DNA of 57,366 nt from Bacteroidota bacterium (GTDB taxonomy: Bacteria > Bacteroidota > Bacteroidia > Bacteroidales > Prolixibacteraceae), in contig JAJRSD010000043.1 in assembly GCA_024278975.1 (NCBI GenBank), positions 1 to 57,366 of the forward strand, given 5' to 3'. Both the position numbers and the translations under genes were made by a program. Below, piece by piece: positions 34,316 to 42,614 of this stretch. The notes below the pieces were generated by a model. The model was not told where the DNA came from. It saw only the letters and a list, made by a program, of their open reading frames with translations, and did not search any database. Position 1 is the first letter of the stretch, and each line of letters starts with the position of its first letter.

Positions 34316-34873
34316 TTATCTTTTTAAATCTTCCGGTCTGTTAATATTATGAAATAATTTAGGATGTTTTTCAACCCAATTTTGCGAATCAACCCATTTT
34401 GTATTTATTGAATTTAACAGATTGTGCATTTTGAAATCGCCAGACTGAATCATTTTTCTCAATTCGAACAGACAATTTTTATTGTACAGTGCAATTAGGG
34501 GTTCTTTCCCTTTCGAATGAATTGGTACAACTGCATCGAAATCATCAAAATCATCAATTAAATATTTTACAAATTGCAGTTTAACTGAAGCAGAATCAAC
34601 ACTAATAACAAAATTCCAATCTGTTTCCGATTCCTTTAAGCAAGAATAAACTCCGCCAATCGGTCCACAATCCGGAATTTTATCGGTAATAGTTTTAGTT
34701 CCTACAAATTTGTGTTCAGGATTATTTGAGCTTATTAAAATGGATTTACAAAAAGGCTGAAGTAATTCAACAGAGTGTTCCAACAATGTTTTACTGTTTA
34801 GCTTTATAAAAGCTTTGTCGGTGCCCATTCGTTTACTTTTGCCGCCTGCTAAAATTATTCCGGTAATTTGCAT
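34316..34873 (-). CDS. mobA: Molybdenum cofactor guanylyltransferase
   Basis: A 185-residue nucleotidyltransferase that joins GMP to molybdopterin to make MGD, the cofactor of the PsrA-type enzyme. The N-terminal GIILAGGKSKRMGTDKAFIK is the MobA loop, and TDKIPDCGPIGGVYSCL is the second family motif. The Mg-binding aspartate segment, usually cDMPf, reads VDSASV, so Asp is kept but Met-Pro-Phe is not. It is the only molybdopterin gene in the window. It is convergent with the Crp/Fnr gene and starts just after the tRNA terminator. Confidence 0.85.
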   Translation of the reverse strand: MQITGIILAGGKSKRMGTDKAFIKLNSKTLLEHSVELLQPFCKSILISSNNPEHKFVGTKTITDKIPDCGPIGGVYSCLKESETDWNFVISVDSASVKLQFVKYLIDDFDDFDAVVPIHSKGKEPLIALYNKNCLFELRKMIQSGDFKMHNLLNSINTKWVDSQNWVEKHPKLFHNINRPEDLKR

Positions 34874-34880
34874 GGTGTAA

Positions 34881-34918
34881 AAATAAAAAAAGCCCTGAAT
34901 AAATCAGGGCTTTTTTTT
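34881..34918. terminator. Strong terminator of tRNA-His
   Basis: AGCCCTGA-ATAAA-TCAGGGCT is a perfect 8-bp stem (34891-34911) with T-runs on both strands. On the minus strand it lies 12 bases after the tRNA. Confidence 0.9.
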
Positions 34919-34922
34919 GTTG

Positions 34923-34997
34923 GGTGGAAGACCGGATTTGAACCGGCGACCTCTGGAACCACAATCCAGCGTTCTAACCAACTGAACTACATCCACC
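34923..34997 (-). tRNA. tRNA-His (GTG anticodon)
   Basis: On the minus strand the cloverleaf has an anticodon stem CTGGA/TCCAG enclosing TTGTGGT with anticodon GTG. The T-loop is TTCAAAT with stem GCCGG/CCGGT. The extra 5' G (G-1) pairs with discriminator C73, which is specific to tRNA-His. The acceptor stem has one apparent U-U mismatch at pair 6-67. The 3' CCA is not encoded. Confidence 0.95.
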
Positions 34998-35082
34998 ATG
35001 TAAATTTGAGGTGCAAATATAATATTTTATTCTTTTTCAATTCAAAAAAAAATAAATAAATCGGAATGATAGTTCAATTTGT

Positions 35083-35090
35083 TATTTTTG
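35083..35090 (+). promoter_or_regulatory. -7 box of the PfkB-type kinase
   Basis: TATTTTTG fits TAnnTTTG, 15 bases before the ATG at 35106. It decides the start: longer forms beginning at 35079 would lie upstream of the promoter. Confidence 0.6.
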
Positions 35091-35105
35091 GGAAACAAAT
35101 TGATA

Positions 35106-36005
35106 ATGCAAAAAGAGAAATATCGGAATATATTATGTTTTGGAGAGGTTCTTTGGGACATGTTGCCCAGTGGAGCAAAACCTGGTGGTGCACCTTTAAA
35201 TGTTGCTATTCATCTGAAAAAACAGGGGGTAAATCCAAAGTTAATTAGTAAAATTGGAATTGATAGTAATGGAAAAAAATTAATCAATTTCCTCGAAAAA
35301 GCTAGACTTAACACAAGCACAATTCAAAAAGACTCTGAATTGCCAACCAGCGAAGTTCTGGTGCATTTAGATGAAGAGAAAAATGCTACTTACGAAATTT
35401 GCGAACCGGTTGCCTGGGACAATATTACAGTAAATTCTGAAATCGAAAATGCAGCTAAAACAGCAGATTTAGTGATTTATGGTTCGCTGGCATCGCGCAA
35501 TAAAACTACGAGAGATACACTTTTTCATATTTTGGAGAACTCGGGTGCAACGAGATTGGTAGATATTAATTTACGCGCTCCGTATGATAATCGTGTATGG
35601 ATTGAAGAGCTGCTACTTGTTTCGGACTTTGCAAAATTAAATGATGATGAACTGATTAAAATTGCAGGGTGGAATAATAAAACCGGAAGCGAGCAGGAGT
35701 TAATTAATTGGTTTTCTAACCATTTTAAATGCCCGACAGTTTGTGTTACCCGGGGTGCAAACGGTGCTGTTCTTTTCATAAATAATACTTTCTATTCGCA
35801 CGCCGGATTTAAAGTAAACGCCGTTGATACAGTTGGTGCCGGCGACTCGTTTCTGGCAAGTTTAGTTGTAAGTCTGGCGAAAAATATTCACCCCGAAAAA
35901 GCGTTGGAGAGTGCATGTGCAACTGGTGCGTTTGTGGCGTCGCAAGCGGGAGCTGTTCCCAACTATTCAGAGAAAATAATTGAAGATATAATTCATAATA
36001 AGTAG
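35106..36005 (+). CDS. PfkB-family carbohydrate kinase (fructokinase-like)
   Basis: 299 residues from the ATG at 35106 (MQKEKYRNILCFGEVLWDML). It has the substrate site PGGAPLNVAIHLKKQG, and the PfkB signature near the C-terminus DTVGAGDSFLA with the catalytic Asp. GEVLWDMLP-GGAP is typical of bacterial fructokinases, so fructose is the best guess for the substrate; other hexoses or nucleosides are possible. It stands alone between tRNA-His and a convergent exported protein gene. Confidence 0.85.
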   Translation: MQKEKYRNILCFGEVLWDMLPSGAKPGGAPLNVAIHLKKQGVNPKLISKIGIDSNGKKLINFLEKARLNTSTIQKDSELPTSEVLVHLDEEKNATYEICEPVAWDNITVNSEIENAAKTADLVIYGSLASRNKTTRDTLFHILENSGATRLVDINLRAPYDNRVWIEELLLVSDFAKLNDDELIKIAGWNNKTGSEQELINWFSNHFKCPTVCVTRGANGAVLFINNTFYSHAGFKVNAVDTVGAGDSFLASLVVSLAKNIHPEKALESACATGAFVASQAGAVPNYSEKIIEDIIHNK

Positions 36006-36068
36006 GTAATTGCAAAGCTTTAAAGTGTTTCCTTGTCATTGTTGGATTTCATTGCCATATACCTTCTT

Positions 36069-36797
36069 TTATTTGCTTTTGAAATCTTCATCAAACCAGA
36101 TCTGTTTGCTTAACAGGTTAATATATTTATCCTCTTTTTCCTTTCCTTTTTTTGTAAAAAAAAGCTTAATATCTAAACTAATCCTATCATTTTTGCTAAC
36201 AAATAAACTGGTGCAATATGGGTATTTTTTCTTGCGTATTGTTTCTAAATATTCATCAAAAAAATAGACCGAATCGGCACCTGGTATCTCATAAATGTAT
36301 ATTGAATCTGCGTTAAACATTTCACCAGCTTTTTTGCCTGATATAATGGTCACGTAATCATTAAAATCAAACCTTGCAGAGTCATTGTTTAATGGATGAT
36401 TAGGATAGTAATACAATCCAAGGGCGGTTTTTATCTCAGCTTTTATTTGACTTCGAGGATAAATAGGTAAAGCCCTTTTTTTCCTCATTTCGATATCTTC
36501 TTTTGATATACGTCTTGGAAAAGCAGAATACATCGCAATACATTCTTTATTACTTGATATAAATATTGAACCATATATATTACCAGTATTTTTATCCTTA
36601 TTCTTTCGAACTTTCCACATCACATTGTATTTGTCCATATTAGTAAATTTTACAGGAATTTTACAGGCAATACCAAACTCTTTAGACAAATATTCTGAAA
36701 ATGCTCCAAATGTCTCCTCCGTCAAATAATTCTTTTGTGCAAAAATATTTCCGGAAAATAGAATAATGAAGAGTAGCATAAGTTTATATCCTTGCAT
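36069..36797 (-). CDS. Exported protein of unknown function
   Basis: A 242-residue protein with a signal peptide (MLLFIILFSGNIFA). I do not recognise a family. The mature part is rich in Lys and Tyr with segments IYGSIFISSNKECIAMYSAF and KIELFF-like strands, and looks like a single globular domain that could sit in the periplasm or at the surface. Base composition is like its surroundings. A TAnnTTTG fit (TAATTTTG, 36829-36836) lies about 32 bases upstream of the start. Confidence 0.7.
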   Translation of the reverse strand: MQGYKLMLLFIILFSGNIFAQKNYLTEETFGAFSEYLSKEFGIACKIPVKFTNMDKYNVMWKVRKNKDKNTGNIYGSIFISSNKECIAMYSAFPRRISKEDIEMRKKRALPIYPRSQIKAEIKTALGLYYYPNHPLNNDSARFDFNDYVTIISGKKAGEMFNADSIYIYEIPGADSVYFFDEYLETIRKKKYPYCTSLFVSKNDRISLDIKLFFTKKGKEKEDKYINLLSKQIWFDEDFKSK

Positions 36798-37026
36798 AAT
36801 ACATTAGTTTATTGATTAATTGTAAGTTCAAAATTATTTCAGAACCAACGAAACTACTACCTAAATTGAGCGATAGTACTAACTAACTTTTTAAAACCAC
36901 AAAATAGGGTAAATTTTCTAAATTCAAAAGTTATAAAATAGTATATTGTTGTCAGAAATTTTTGATTCAGGTTAACAAGTCGAGATTGTTTTATTTCAAT
37001 ATTCTTGCAACCATTTAATATATTAT
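36798..37026. other. Intergenic region between divergent genes
   Basis: The 229 bases are AT-rich, with the promoter candidate for the exported protein and no gene. No palindrome or repeat stands out. The ECF sigma promoter must lie near 37000-37025, where TATTATTTG resembles a -7 box with one extra base. Confidence 0.5.
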
Positions 37027-37599
37027 TTGTCGTTTAAACTGAAAACAATAGAATTGGTACAACAAAAGCACATTCATAAAAACATTGTAGAAGCCTGTAA
37101 AAGAGGAGACGAAAAGGCAAAATTCGAGCTGTACCAATTGTACTCGAAGGCAATGTTTAATGTGTGCTACCGGATGATGAATAACAGGGAGGAAGCCGAA
37201 GACATGTTACAAGAAGCATTTACTCAGGCTTTTGTAAAACTTAATTCATACGAATACAAATCTAGTTTTGGAGCCTGGTTAAAACGAATTACAATTAATA
37301 CCTGCATAAATGCCATCAACAAAAAAAAGGTTGAATTAAAATATTGCGAAGAGATTTACGATACTGAATTTGTGGATGATGCTGATGAAAATGAGGTTCG
37401 GCTAACCGTTGCAAATATTACAGATGCAATGGAAAAACTGCCAAAAGGCGGGCGAATGGTATTTTCGCTTTATCTGATTGAAGGGTACGACCACGGCGAA
37501 ATTGCCCAAATTATGGGCATCACAGAATCGACTTCGAAAAGCCAGTTTATGAGGGCAAAACAACGTATTGTTAAAATATTAAATGAACAAAATTCATAA
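37027..37599 (+). CDS. ECF RNA polymerase sigma factor
   Basis: A 190-residue protein with sigma-70 region 2 (YQLYSKAMFNVCYRMMNNRE, then AEDMLQEAFTQAFVKLNSYE) and region 4 (LPKGGRMVFSLYLIEGYDH then EIAQIMGITESTSKSQFMRA). It is the RpoE-type ECF form found across Bacteroidota. The start here is TTG at 37027; TTG at 37054 is an alternative if the TATTATTTG sequence around 37021-37029 is the promoter. It overlaps the next gene, an anti-sigma-like membrane protein. Confidence 0.88.
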   Translation: MSFKLKTIELVQQKHIHKNIVEACKRGDEKAKFELYQLYSKAMFNVCYRMMNNREEAEDMLQEAFTQAFVKLNSYEYKSSFGAWLKRITINTCINAINKKKVELKYCEEIYDTEFVDDADENEVRLTVANITDAMEKLPKGGRMVFSLYLIEGYDHGEIAQIMGITESTSKSQFMRAKQRIVKILNEQNS

Positions 37600-38116
37600 T
37601 GTTATGAAGAGTGATAACCGACTGGAAGATTTTATAAAAACAAACCGCAACGAGTTTGATTTTCGTGAACCATCTCCAAAAGTTTGGGCGAAAATATCAG
37701 CAAAAAACAGAGTGCCGAAAGTAATTACAATGCGGAGTTACATTATTAGGGCGGCAGCCGTTATTGCAATAATTGTTGCTACATCGGCTGTGCTTTTGCA
37801 AACCAATATCTTGAATCGTAATAATTACACATCGTACTCGAACAACCCTGAAATGAAAGAACTTATTGAGGCCGAAGCATTTTATGCCCAACAGGTAAAT
37901 TCGAAATTGAAAGAGATTCAGAAGTGTTACAACACTTATCCCGAATTAAAAGAAGAGGTGGAGATCGACTTGAATGAGCTGGAAGCAATGTACAAAGTTT
38001 TAAAAACCGATTTACGGGAAAATATATCGAATAAACAGGTAATTGAAGCGATGATTGAGAACAACCGGTACCGGCTAAAATTGGTTGATGATGTGCTGGA
38101 ACAAATAAACTGTTAA
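37583..38116 (+). CDS. Anti-sigma-factor-like membrane protein
   Basis: A 177-residue protein with one transmembrane helix (residues about 52-70, IIRAAAVIAIIVATSAVLLQ), a short cytoplasmic N-terminal part (EDFIKTNRNEFDFREPSPKV WAKI-type motif of Bacteroidota anti-sigma factors) and an extracytoplasmic helical part rich in Glu and Lys. It overlaps the sigma gene by 17 bases; an ATG at 37604 would avoid the overlap. By position it binds and restrains the sigma factor. The classic zinc HxxxCxxC motif is absent, as in many Bacteroidota partners. Confidence 0.75.
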   Translation: MNKIHNVMKSDNRLEDFIKTNRNEFDFREPSPKVWAKISAKNRVPKVITMRSYIIRAAAVIAIIVATSAVLLQTNILNRNNYTSYSNNPEMKELIEAEAFYAQQVNSKLKEIQKCYNTYPELKEEVEIDLNELEAMYKVLKTDLRENISNKQVIEAMIENNRYRLKLVDDVLEQINC

Positions 38117-38128
38117 TGTGATAAATAT

Positions 38129-39226
38129 ATGAGACATTCCAAATTTATACTATTTTGTGTTTTGGGAATCTGGCTGATCCCAACGAGTGTGCTTGCTCAG
38201 TTTACCGAAACAAAAGAGCTCCGGAAAGAGTTTAAAGTTTCCCCCGAAACCCGGATTGAGATTTCGAATAAGTACGGAAATATTGAACTGAATACATGGG
38301 AAAGCGACTCTGTAATTATTGAAATAAAAATAAGGGTTGAAGAGAAAAAACTATCTAAATTAGAAAAAGCAATCGACGAAATCGATTTTGATTTCACACA
38401 AAGTCAACACTTTTTAATTGTACAAACTGTTGTTGGTCAGAGTAAAAGTGGAATAGGAAAAGAGATTTCGAAATTTAAAGAGACGGTTTTTCAATCGGGT
38501 GGAAATATTCAGATAAATTATTTTGTTTGGTTGCCTGCAGCAAACGAATTGAAAGTTGAAAATAAATTTGGCAATATTTACATTGGCGATTACGATGGCG
38601 ACGTTGAAATAAACCTGTCGAACGGCAATCTTAAATCTCATAATTTCACCGGAGAACTCGACCTTACCCTCAGTTTTGCCGATGCCACAATTAATACAAT
38701 TAATAGCGCAAATTTAGATTGTAATTTTAGCGAGTTGTATATTAAAAAAGCTGAATCGTTGAGTGTGAAAAGCAAGTCAACTACATTCGAAATTCTGGAA
38801 ATTAAAGAGCTAAATGCCACTTCGCGGCGCGACAAATTTAAAATACGGTTGGCAGAAATGGTAAAAGCACGGGGCAGCTTCTCCAACTTCAGAATTGATG
38901 AACTAACCGATAGGCTTGATTTAAGAGTTGAATACGGCGATGTGGATATTGATAAAACGACCACCGATTTCAGTAATGTTTTTATCGAATCGAAATCGAC
39001 CGATATTAATCTTTATTTTGATAAAAGCTCGGAATTTGGGTTTGAAATTACTCATACAAAAACTGATTTGTATTTCTGTAACGAGATTGAAATTGAGGAG
39101 AAACTAACTCTCGAAGAGAAAGATAAACGAATGAAACTAACCGGTAATTTTGGAGGAAAATCAGAGAACAAAACAAAGCTTACCATTAAAGCCAATTCGG
39201 GCGAGTTAAATATTTTTTCAAACTAA
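38129..39226 (+). CDS. Exported beta-helix-like adhesin-head protein (DUF4097/GIN type)
   Basis: A 365-residue protein with a signal peptide (FILFCVLGIWLIPTSVLAQ). The mature part consists of repeated short strands (ISNKYGNIELNTW, VENKFGNIYIGDYDG, VEYGDVDI), with the G-N-I/V-x-I pattern of the GIN/DUF4097 putative auto-transporter head family; these likely form a right-handed beta-helix. In Bacteroidota such genes often follow an ECF sigma and anti-sigma pair, as here, so it may be the regulated target or sensor. No outer membrane barrel is part of it. Confidence 0.75.
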   Translation: MRHSKFILFCVLGIWLIPTSVLAQFTETKELRKEFKVSPETRIEISNKYGNIELNTWESDSVIIEIKIRVEEKKLSKLEKAIDEIDFDFTQSQHFLIVQTVVGQSKSGIGKEISKFKETVFQSGGNIQINYFVWLPAANELKVENKFGNIYIGDYDGDVEINLSNGNLKSHNFTGELDLTLSFADATINTINSANLDCNFSELYIKKAESLSVKSKSTTFEILEIKELNATSRRDKFKIRLAEMVKARGSFSNFRIDELTDRLDLRVEYGDVDIDKTTTDFSNVFIESKSTDINLYFDKSSEFGFEITHTKTDLYFCNEIEIEEKLTLEEKDKRMKLTGNFGGKSENKTKLTIKANSGELNIFSN

Positions 39227-39361
39227 AACTTGCTTTTTGCAACCTTTTAAAAGAATAGCTGTCAGTTAAAAGCAAGGAAAACAGAAAAGAAAAAATTCAA
39301 AATTAAGCCATTTGAAATTTCAAAAACACGATTAGAGATAGAAACGTTATTTTTAATATTT

Positions 39362-39862
39362 ATGAAAACAATTAAACTTTTGTTCTTACTATTTTTTGCA
39401 GCATTTGGAACTATCTCCAACGCTCAAGAATTTAAACAAGCGGCAGGAATTCGTCTGGGTTTATCGCCCGGTTTCGAATACCGCATTTTCGCTGATGCCG
39501 AAAATTCCTATAAATTTCTGTTAAGTACCCGCGACCGTGGAATGCAATTTCACCTGTTCAAAGAGTTTCATAATTACGATTTATTTGATTTTACCGACCA
39601 ACTTGTATTTTTTTACGGTGGTGGATTTCATGCAGGTTACAAACGATGGGACGTAAAACACTACGATTACTATTCGCAATGGTACAGCACACACACCGCT
39701 TTTATTGCCGGATTAGACGGATTGGTAGGACTTGAATATGTTTTAGACAAAGCACCTGTTTCTCTTGGAGTTGAAGTAAAACCATATTTCGAGTTTTTTG
39801 GTCAGGAATTTTTTGAACTGCAATTTTTCGATTTTGCATTTACAGCAAAATATCTTTTTTAG
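39362..39862 (+). CDS. Small outer-membrane-type protein
   Basis: A 166-residue protein with a signal peptide (KTIKLLFLLFFAAFGTISNA) and a mature part of alternating aromatic residues (FEYRIFADAENSYKFLL, FFYGGGFHAGYKRW, VEVKPYFEFFG) ending in phenylalanine (KYLF), the usual end of an outer membrane beta-barrel. Six to eight strands fit the length. It is followed 40 bases later by a second protein of the same kind. Function is unknown; both may be part of the envelope-stress group downstream of the ECF sigma gene. Confidence 0.7.
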   Translation: MKTIKLLFLLFFAAFGTISNAQEFKQAAGIRLGLSPGFEYRIFADAENSYKFLLSTRDRGMQFHLFKEFHNYDLFDFTDQLVFFYGGGFHAGYKRWDVKHYDYYSQWYSTHTAFIAGLDGLVGLEYVLDKAPVSLGVEVKPYFEFFGQEFFELQFFDFAFTAKYLF

Positions 39863-39902
39863 AATGAATAATTCAGAAACAATAATCAATTAATAATTTA
39901 TC

Positions 39903-40523
39903 ATGAAAAAAACAGCAATTTTACTCTTGTTTGTATTGGCAGTAACCTTTACTTACGCGCAAGACGATTACCAAAATAACGAAATTCAAACCATCTTTTC
40001 AAACCATATAAGCAACGGTGGTTATGGTGCTTTTACAATTAGTTATTCAAATATCGACGGGCACGATGCTCTTGTAACCGGCGGTCGTGGTGCATTTATT
40101 TTCGACCATAGTTTTGCCATTGGGCTGGGTGGTTTTGGTTTTGTAAACAACTTCGATTATAATCAGCACGATTTAGACACCGAGTTCTCTTTGGCCGGTG
40201 GGTACGGCGGTATTTTCTTCGAACCAATTATTGCGGGCAAGTCGCCAGTGCATGTCTCGTTCCCAATTTTGGTGGGAATGGGTGGAGTTTCGTTATTTAA
40301 AAATTATGGGTACGACTGGGATTATCATTATCCGGAATATGGAAATGATATATTTTTTGTACTCGAACCTGCTGTTGAACTGGAATTTAATATGGCACGT
40401 TTTTTCAGGTTAGCAGCAACAGTAAGTTACAGGCACACCTCTAAAATTGAGCTTTTTGATACCGATGAAAATGTGCTAAAAGGGTTTAATTTTGGGATGA
40501 CTTTTAAGTTCGGAAAGTTTTAG
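39903..40523 (+). CDS. Small outer-membrane beta-barrel protein
   Basis: A 206-residue protein with a signal peptide (KKTAILLLFVLAVTFTYAQ) and a mature part with glycine-aromatic strands (GGYGAFTISYSNIDGHDALV, GGYGGIFFEPIIAG, RLAATVSYRHTSKIEL) that ends in FNFGMTFKFGKF, a beta-barrel closing strand with terminal Phe. Likely an eight-stranded outer membrane protein. A long hairpin repeat right after the stop may serve as terminator for this gene and the convergent one. Confidence 0.72.
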   Translation: MKKTAILLLFVLAVTFTYAQDDYQNNEIQTIFSNHISNGGYGAFTISYSNIDGHDALVTGGRGAFIFDHSFAIGLGGFGFVNNFDYNQHDLDTEFSLAGGYGGIFFEPIIAGKSPVHVSFPILVGMGGVSLFKNYGYDWDYHYPEYGNDIFFVLEPAVELEFNMARFFRLAATVSYRHTSKIELFDTDENVLKGFNFGMTFKFGKF

Positions 40524-40530
40524 GGAAATT

Positions 40531-40596
40531 GTCATTCCTGCGCAGGCAGGAATCTCCCAGCAGATATATGGAGATTCCCACTTGCGTGGGAATGAC
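40531..40596. repeat. Hairpin repeat between convergent genes
   Basis: GTCATTCCTGCGCAGGCAGG begins a unit whose other half ends in GTGGGAATGAC. GTCATTCC pairs with GGAATGAC, and GGAATCTCC pairs with GGAGATTCC, forming a long imperfect stem. It belongs to the same family as the units at 19153-19178 and 43331-43357 (GTCATT...AATCT). It may stop transcription from both sides. Confidence 0.75.
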
Positions 40597-40607
40597 AACA
40601 AAAACCT

Positions 40608-41486
40608 CTAATACAAATCTACATAATCAGCAGCTTGTAAAAACTCAATACTTTTTTTGCAACTTTCAAGTGGAGTAAAATTATACTTCTCAACTTCAAC
40701 AATTCCATACTTTGCCCCTGCTTTTTTGCGCTGAGCAAATATAGCAGCAAAATCTATTTTACCACTTGCACCAACTTCTTCGGCATCTTTTATGTGAAAC
40801 AGTTCGAATCGTCCCGGATACTTTTCGAAGTAATCACACGGTTTTTTATCTCCTTCAATAATCCAGTACAAATCCATTTCGAACATCACTTTTTTCGCAT
40901 CAGTTAATTCCAGCATCCAGTCATAAACAGGCTTTCCTTCAAGAATTGTTGTAAATTCGTGGCTATGATTATGGTATCCAAAACGTATTCCGGCAGCGTT
41001 ACATTTTTCGCCAACTGCATTAAAATACTTGCAATACCGTTTTAATCCATCCAAACTTTCGTAACCCACTTTATTCATAGATGGCTGAACAACCCACTTA
41101 GCTCCGGCTGATTTATGTGCTGCAATACAAACATCCCACCAAGCCATTGTTTTATCCCAATTCTTTTCTGTTGGCACAGCTTGTCCGACATGTGCCCCCC
41201 AAAATTCCATTCCGTTTTTTTCGCACAGATTTTTAAATGCTACCGGATCCATACCATAAATTTTACCATCATTATAACCGGCTGCTTCAACAAATTTATA
41301 ACCCATTTTGCCAACTGCGGCAATAGTTCCAGGCACATCTTTTTTCATATCGTCTCTAACCGAATAAAGTTGAAGACCAATTACTTTCTCTTTTGGAGCA
41401 TTCTTATACAATGCAAATCCCTGAAATAAAAAAGCGGCAACACCCGCAAAAAACAAAACTTTTAAACTGATTCTTTTAATTGACAT
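40608..41486 (-). CDS. Exported sugar phosphate isomerase/epimerase-like TIM barrel
   Basis: A 292-residue protein with a signal or anchor helix (residues 7-25, SLKVLFFAGVAAFLFQGFA) followed by an AP-endonuclease-2/xylose isomerase-like TIM barrel: GLQLYSVRDDM, FGYHNHSHEF (metal-site His), MFEMDLYWI and FELFHIKDAEE. Proteins like this in Bacteroidota are exported and probably act on oxidised or keto sugars from glycan breakdown, with substrate unknown. A promoter with both boxes is visible upstream (41518-41548). The gene is convergent with the barrel protein. Confidence 0.82.
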   Translation of the reverse strand: MSIKRISLKVLFFAGVAAFLFQGFALYKNAPKEKVIGLQLYSVRDDMKKDVPGTIAAVGKMGYKFVEAAGYNDGKIYGMDPVAFKNLCEKNGMEFWGAHVGQAVPTEKNWDKTMAWWDVCIAAHKSAGAKWVVQPSMNKVGYESLDGLKRYCKYFNAVGEKCNAAGIRFGYHNHSHEFTTILEGKPVYDWMLELTDAKKVMFEMDLYWIIEGDKKPCDYFEKYPGRFELFHIKDAEEVGASGKIDFAAIFAQRKKAGAKYGIVEVEKYNFTPLESCKKSIEFLQAADYVDLY

Positions 41487-41517
41487 TTTTATTGATTTAG
41501 ATTAATTTTTAATTCTC

Positions 41518-41548
41518 CAAAAATAATCAACACATCTTGTATTACAAA
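41518..41548 (-). promoter_or_regulatory. Complete Bacteroidota promoter for the TIM-barrel gene
   Basis: On the minus strand TTTG (41545-41548, -33) and TATTTTTG (41518-41525, -7) are spaced by 19 bases, the ideal arrangement. Transcription would start near 41511, 25 bases before the ATG. Confidence 0.7.
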
Positions 41549-41587
41549 CAAATTGAGTTTATATTTTACAAATCGTCCAATTAAAAC

Positions 41588-41595
41588 TATTTTTG
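41588..41595 (+). promoter_or_regulatory. -7 box of the EamA transporter gene
   Basis: TATTTTTG lies 14 bases before the ATG at 41610 and so excludes an upstream TTG (41553) as the start. It is back-to-back with the divergent TIM-barrel promoter. Confidence 0.55.
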
Positions 41596-41609
41596 TTGCT
41601 TCAATTTTT

Positions 41610-42536
41610 ATGATGAAGAATAAAGACTTTCTCGCATTTGGTTTTGCAATTGGCGCAATGCTTTTCTGGAGCTTCTCTTTTGTGTGGTTCAAAATTGCAC
41701 TAATTGCATACAATCCGCTAACAATTGTAATTTTCAGACTGGCAATTGCCGCAGTTTTAATTACAATAATTGCCGCTTCGTTAAAGAGGCTGCAAAAACC
41801 AACACGCAAAGATTTTCGTCTTTTTGTAGCCATGGCATTTTTCGAACCCTTTATATATTTTCTGGGCGAAAGTTATGGATTGAAATATGTTTCGCCAACA
41901 GTTGCTGCGGTTATTGTAGCAACAATTCCCCTTTTCTCTCCCATTGCAGTCTGGTATTTTCATAAAGATAAAATTAGGGTGATGAATGTTGTTGGGTTAC
42001 TCTTTTCGTTTATTGGTGTTGGTTTTGTAGTTTTAAACGGGGCATTCCAACTCGATGCTTCACCACTGGGAGTTGGGTTAGAATTTATGGCTGTTTTTGC
42101 TGCAATTGGCTATACAATTATTCTCAAGAATCTGGTATCGAGATACAATACACTAACAATTATTGCCTATCAAAATATTATCGGAATTCTGTTTTTTCTT
42201 CCCATTTGGCTAATTGTCGATTTTAATACACTTATTCACACACCATTTCATACGCAGGCATTTCGGGCAATTATTATGCTTGCAGTTTTTGCGTCAACAC
42301 TGGCATTTGTGTTTTTCACACAAAGTATTCGGCAAATTGGAATTACACGGTCTAATACTTTTATTAATCTGATACCGGTTTTTGTGGCAATTCTCTCTTA
42401 TTTTATTTTGAAGGAAGAGTTGGGGTTTCAAAAAATTATCGGGATTATTATTGTTGTTGCCGGACTGTTTTTGGCGCAGATAAGAAGCAAACCACAAAAT
42501 GGGAAACAAGAGAATATTGAAATACACAGGAAATAG
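41610..42536 (+). CDS. EamA-family (DMT) transporter
   Basis: 308 residues from the ATG at 41610 (MMKNKDFLAFGFAIGAMLFW). It has ten hydrophobic helices in two EamA repeats; family marks are FSFVWFKIAL, FRLAIAAVLITIIA in the first half and ITRSNTFINLIPVFVAILSY in the second (family: a-~~~l~PvfaallgvllLgE), then LKEELGFQKIIGIIIVVAGL. It is a drug/metabolite exporter of unknown substrate in the inner membrane. Chosen start is supported by the promoter. Confidence 0.87.
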   Translation: MMKNKDFLAFGFAIGAMLFWSFSFVWFKIALIAYNPLTIVIFRLAIAAVLITIIAASLKRLQKPTRKDFRLFVAMAFFEPFIYFLGESYGLKYVSPTVAAVIVATIPLFSPIAVWYFHKDKIRVMNVVGLLFSFIGVGFVVLNGAFQLDASPLGVGLEFMAVFAAIGYTIILKNLVSRYNTLTIIAYQNIIGILFFLPIWLIVDFNTLIHTPFHTQAFRAIIMLAVFASTLAFVFFTQSIRQIGITRSNTFINLIPVFVAILSYFILKEELGFQKIIGIIIVVAGLFLAQIRSKPQNGKQENIEIHRK

Positions 42537-42614
42537 TTAGAATAGATAGTCGCAGTTTTCGGTCGCAGTCTCAGTATTCACTTTGAATTCGAAATTCGGA
42601 ACAATCTTATTATA

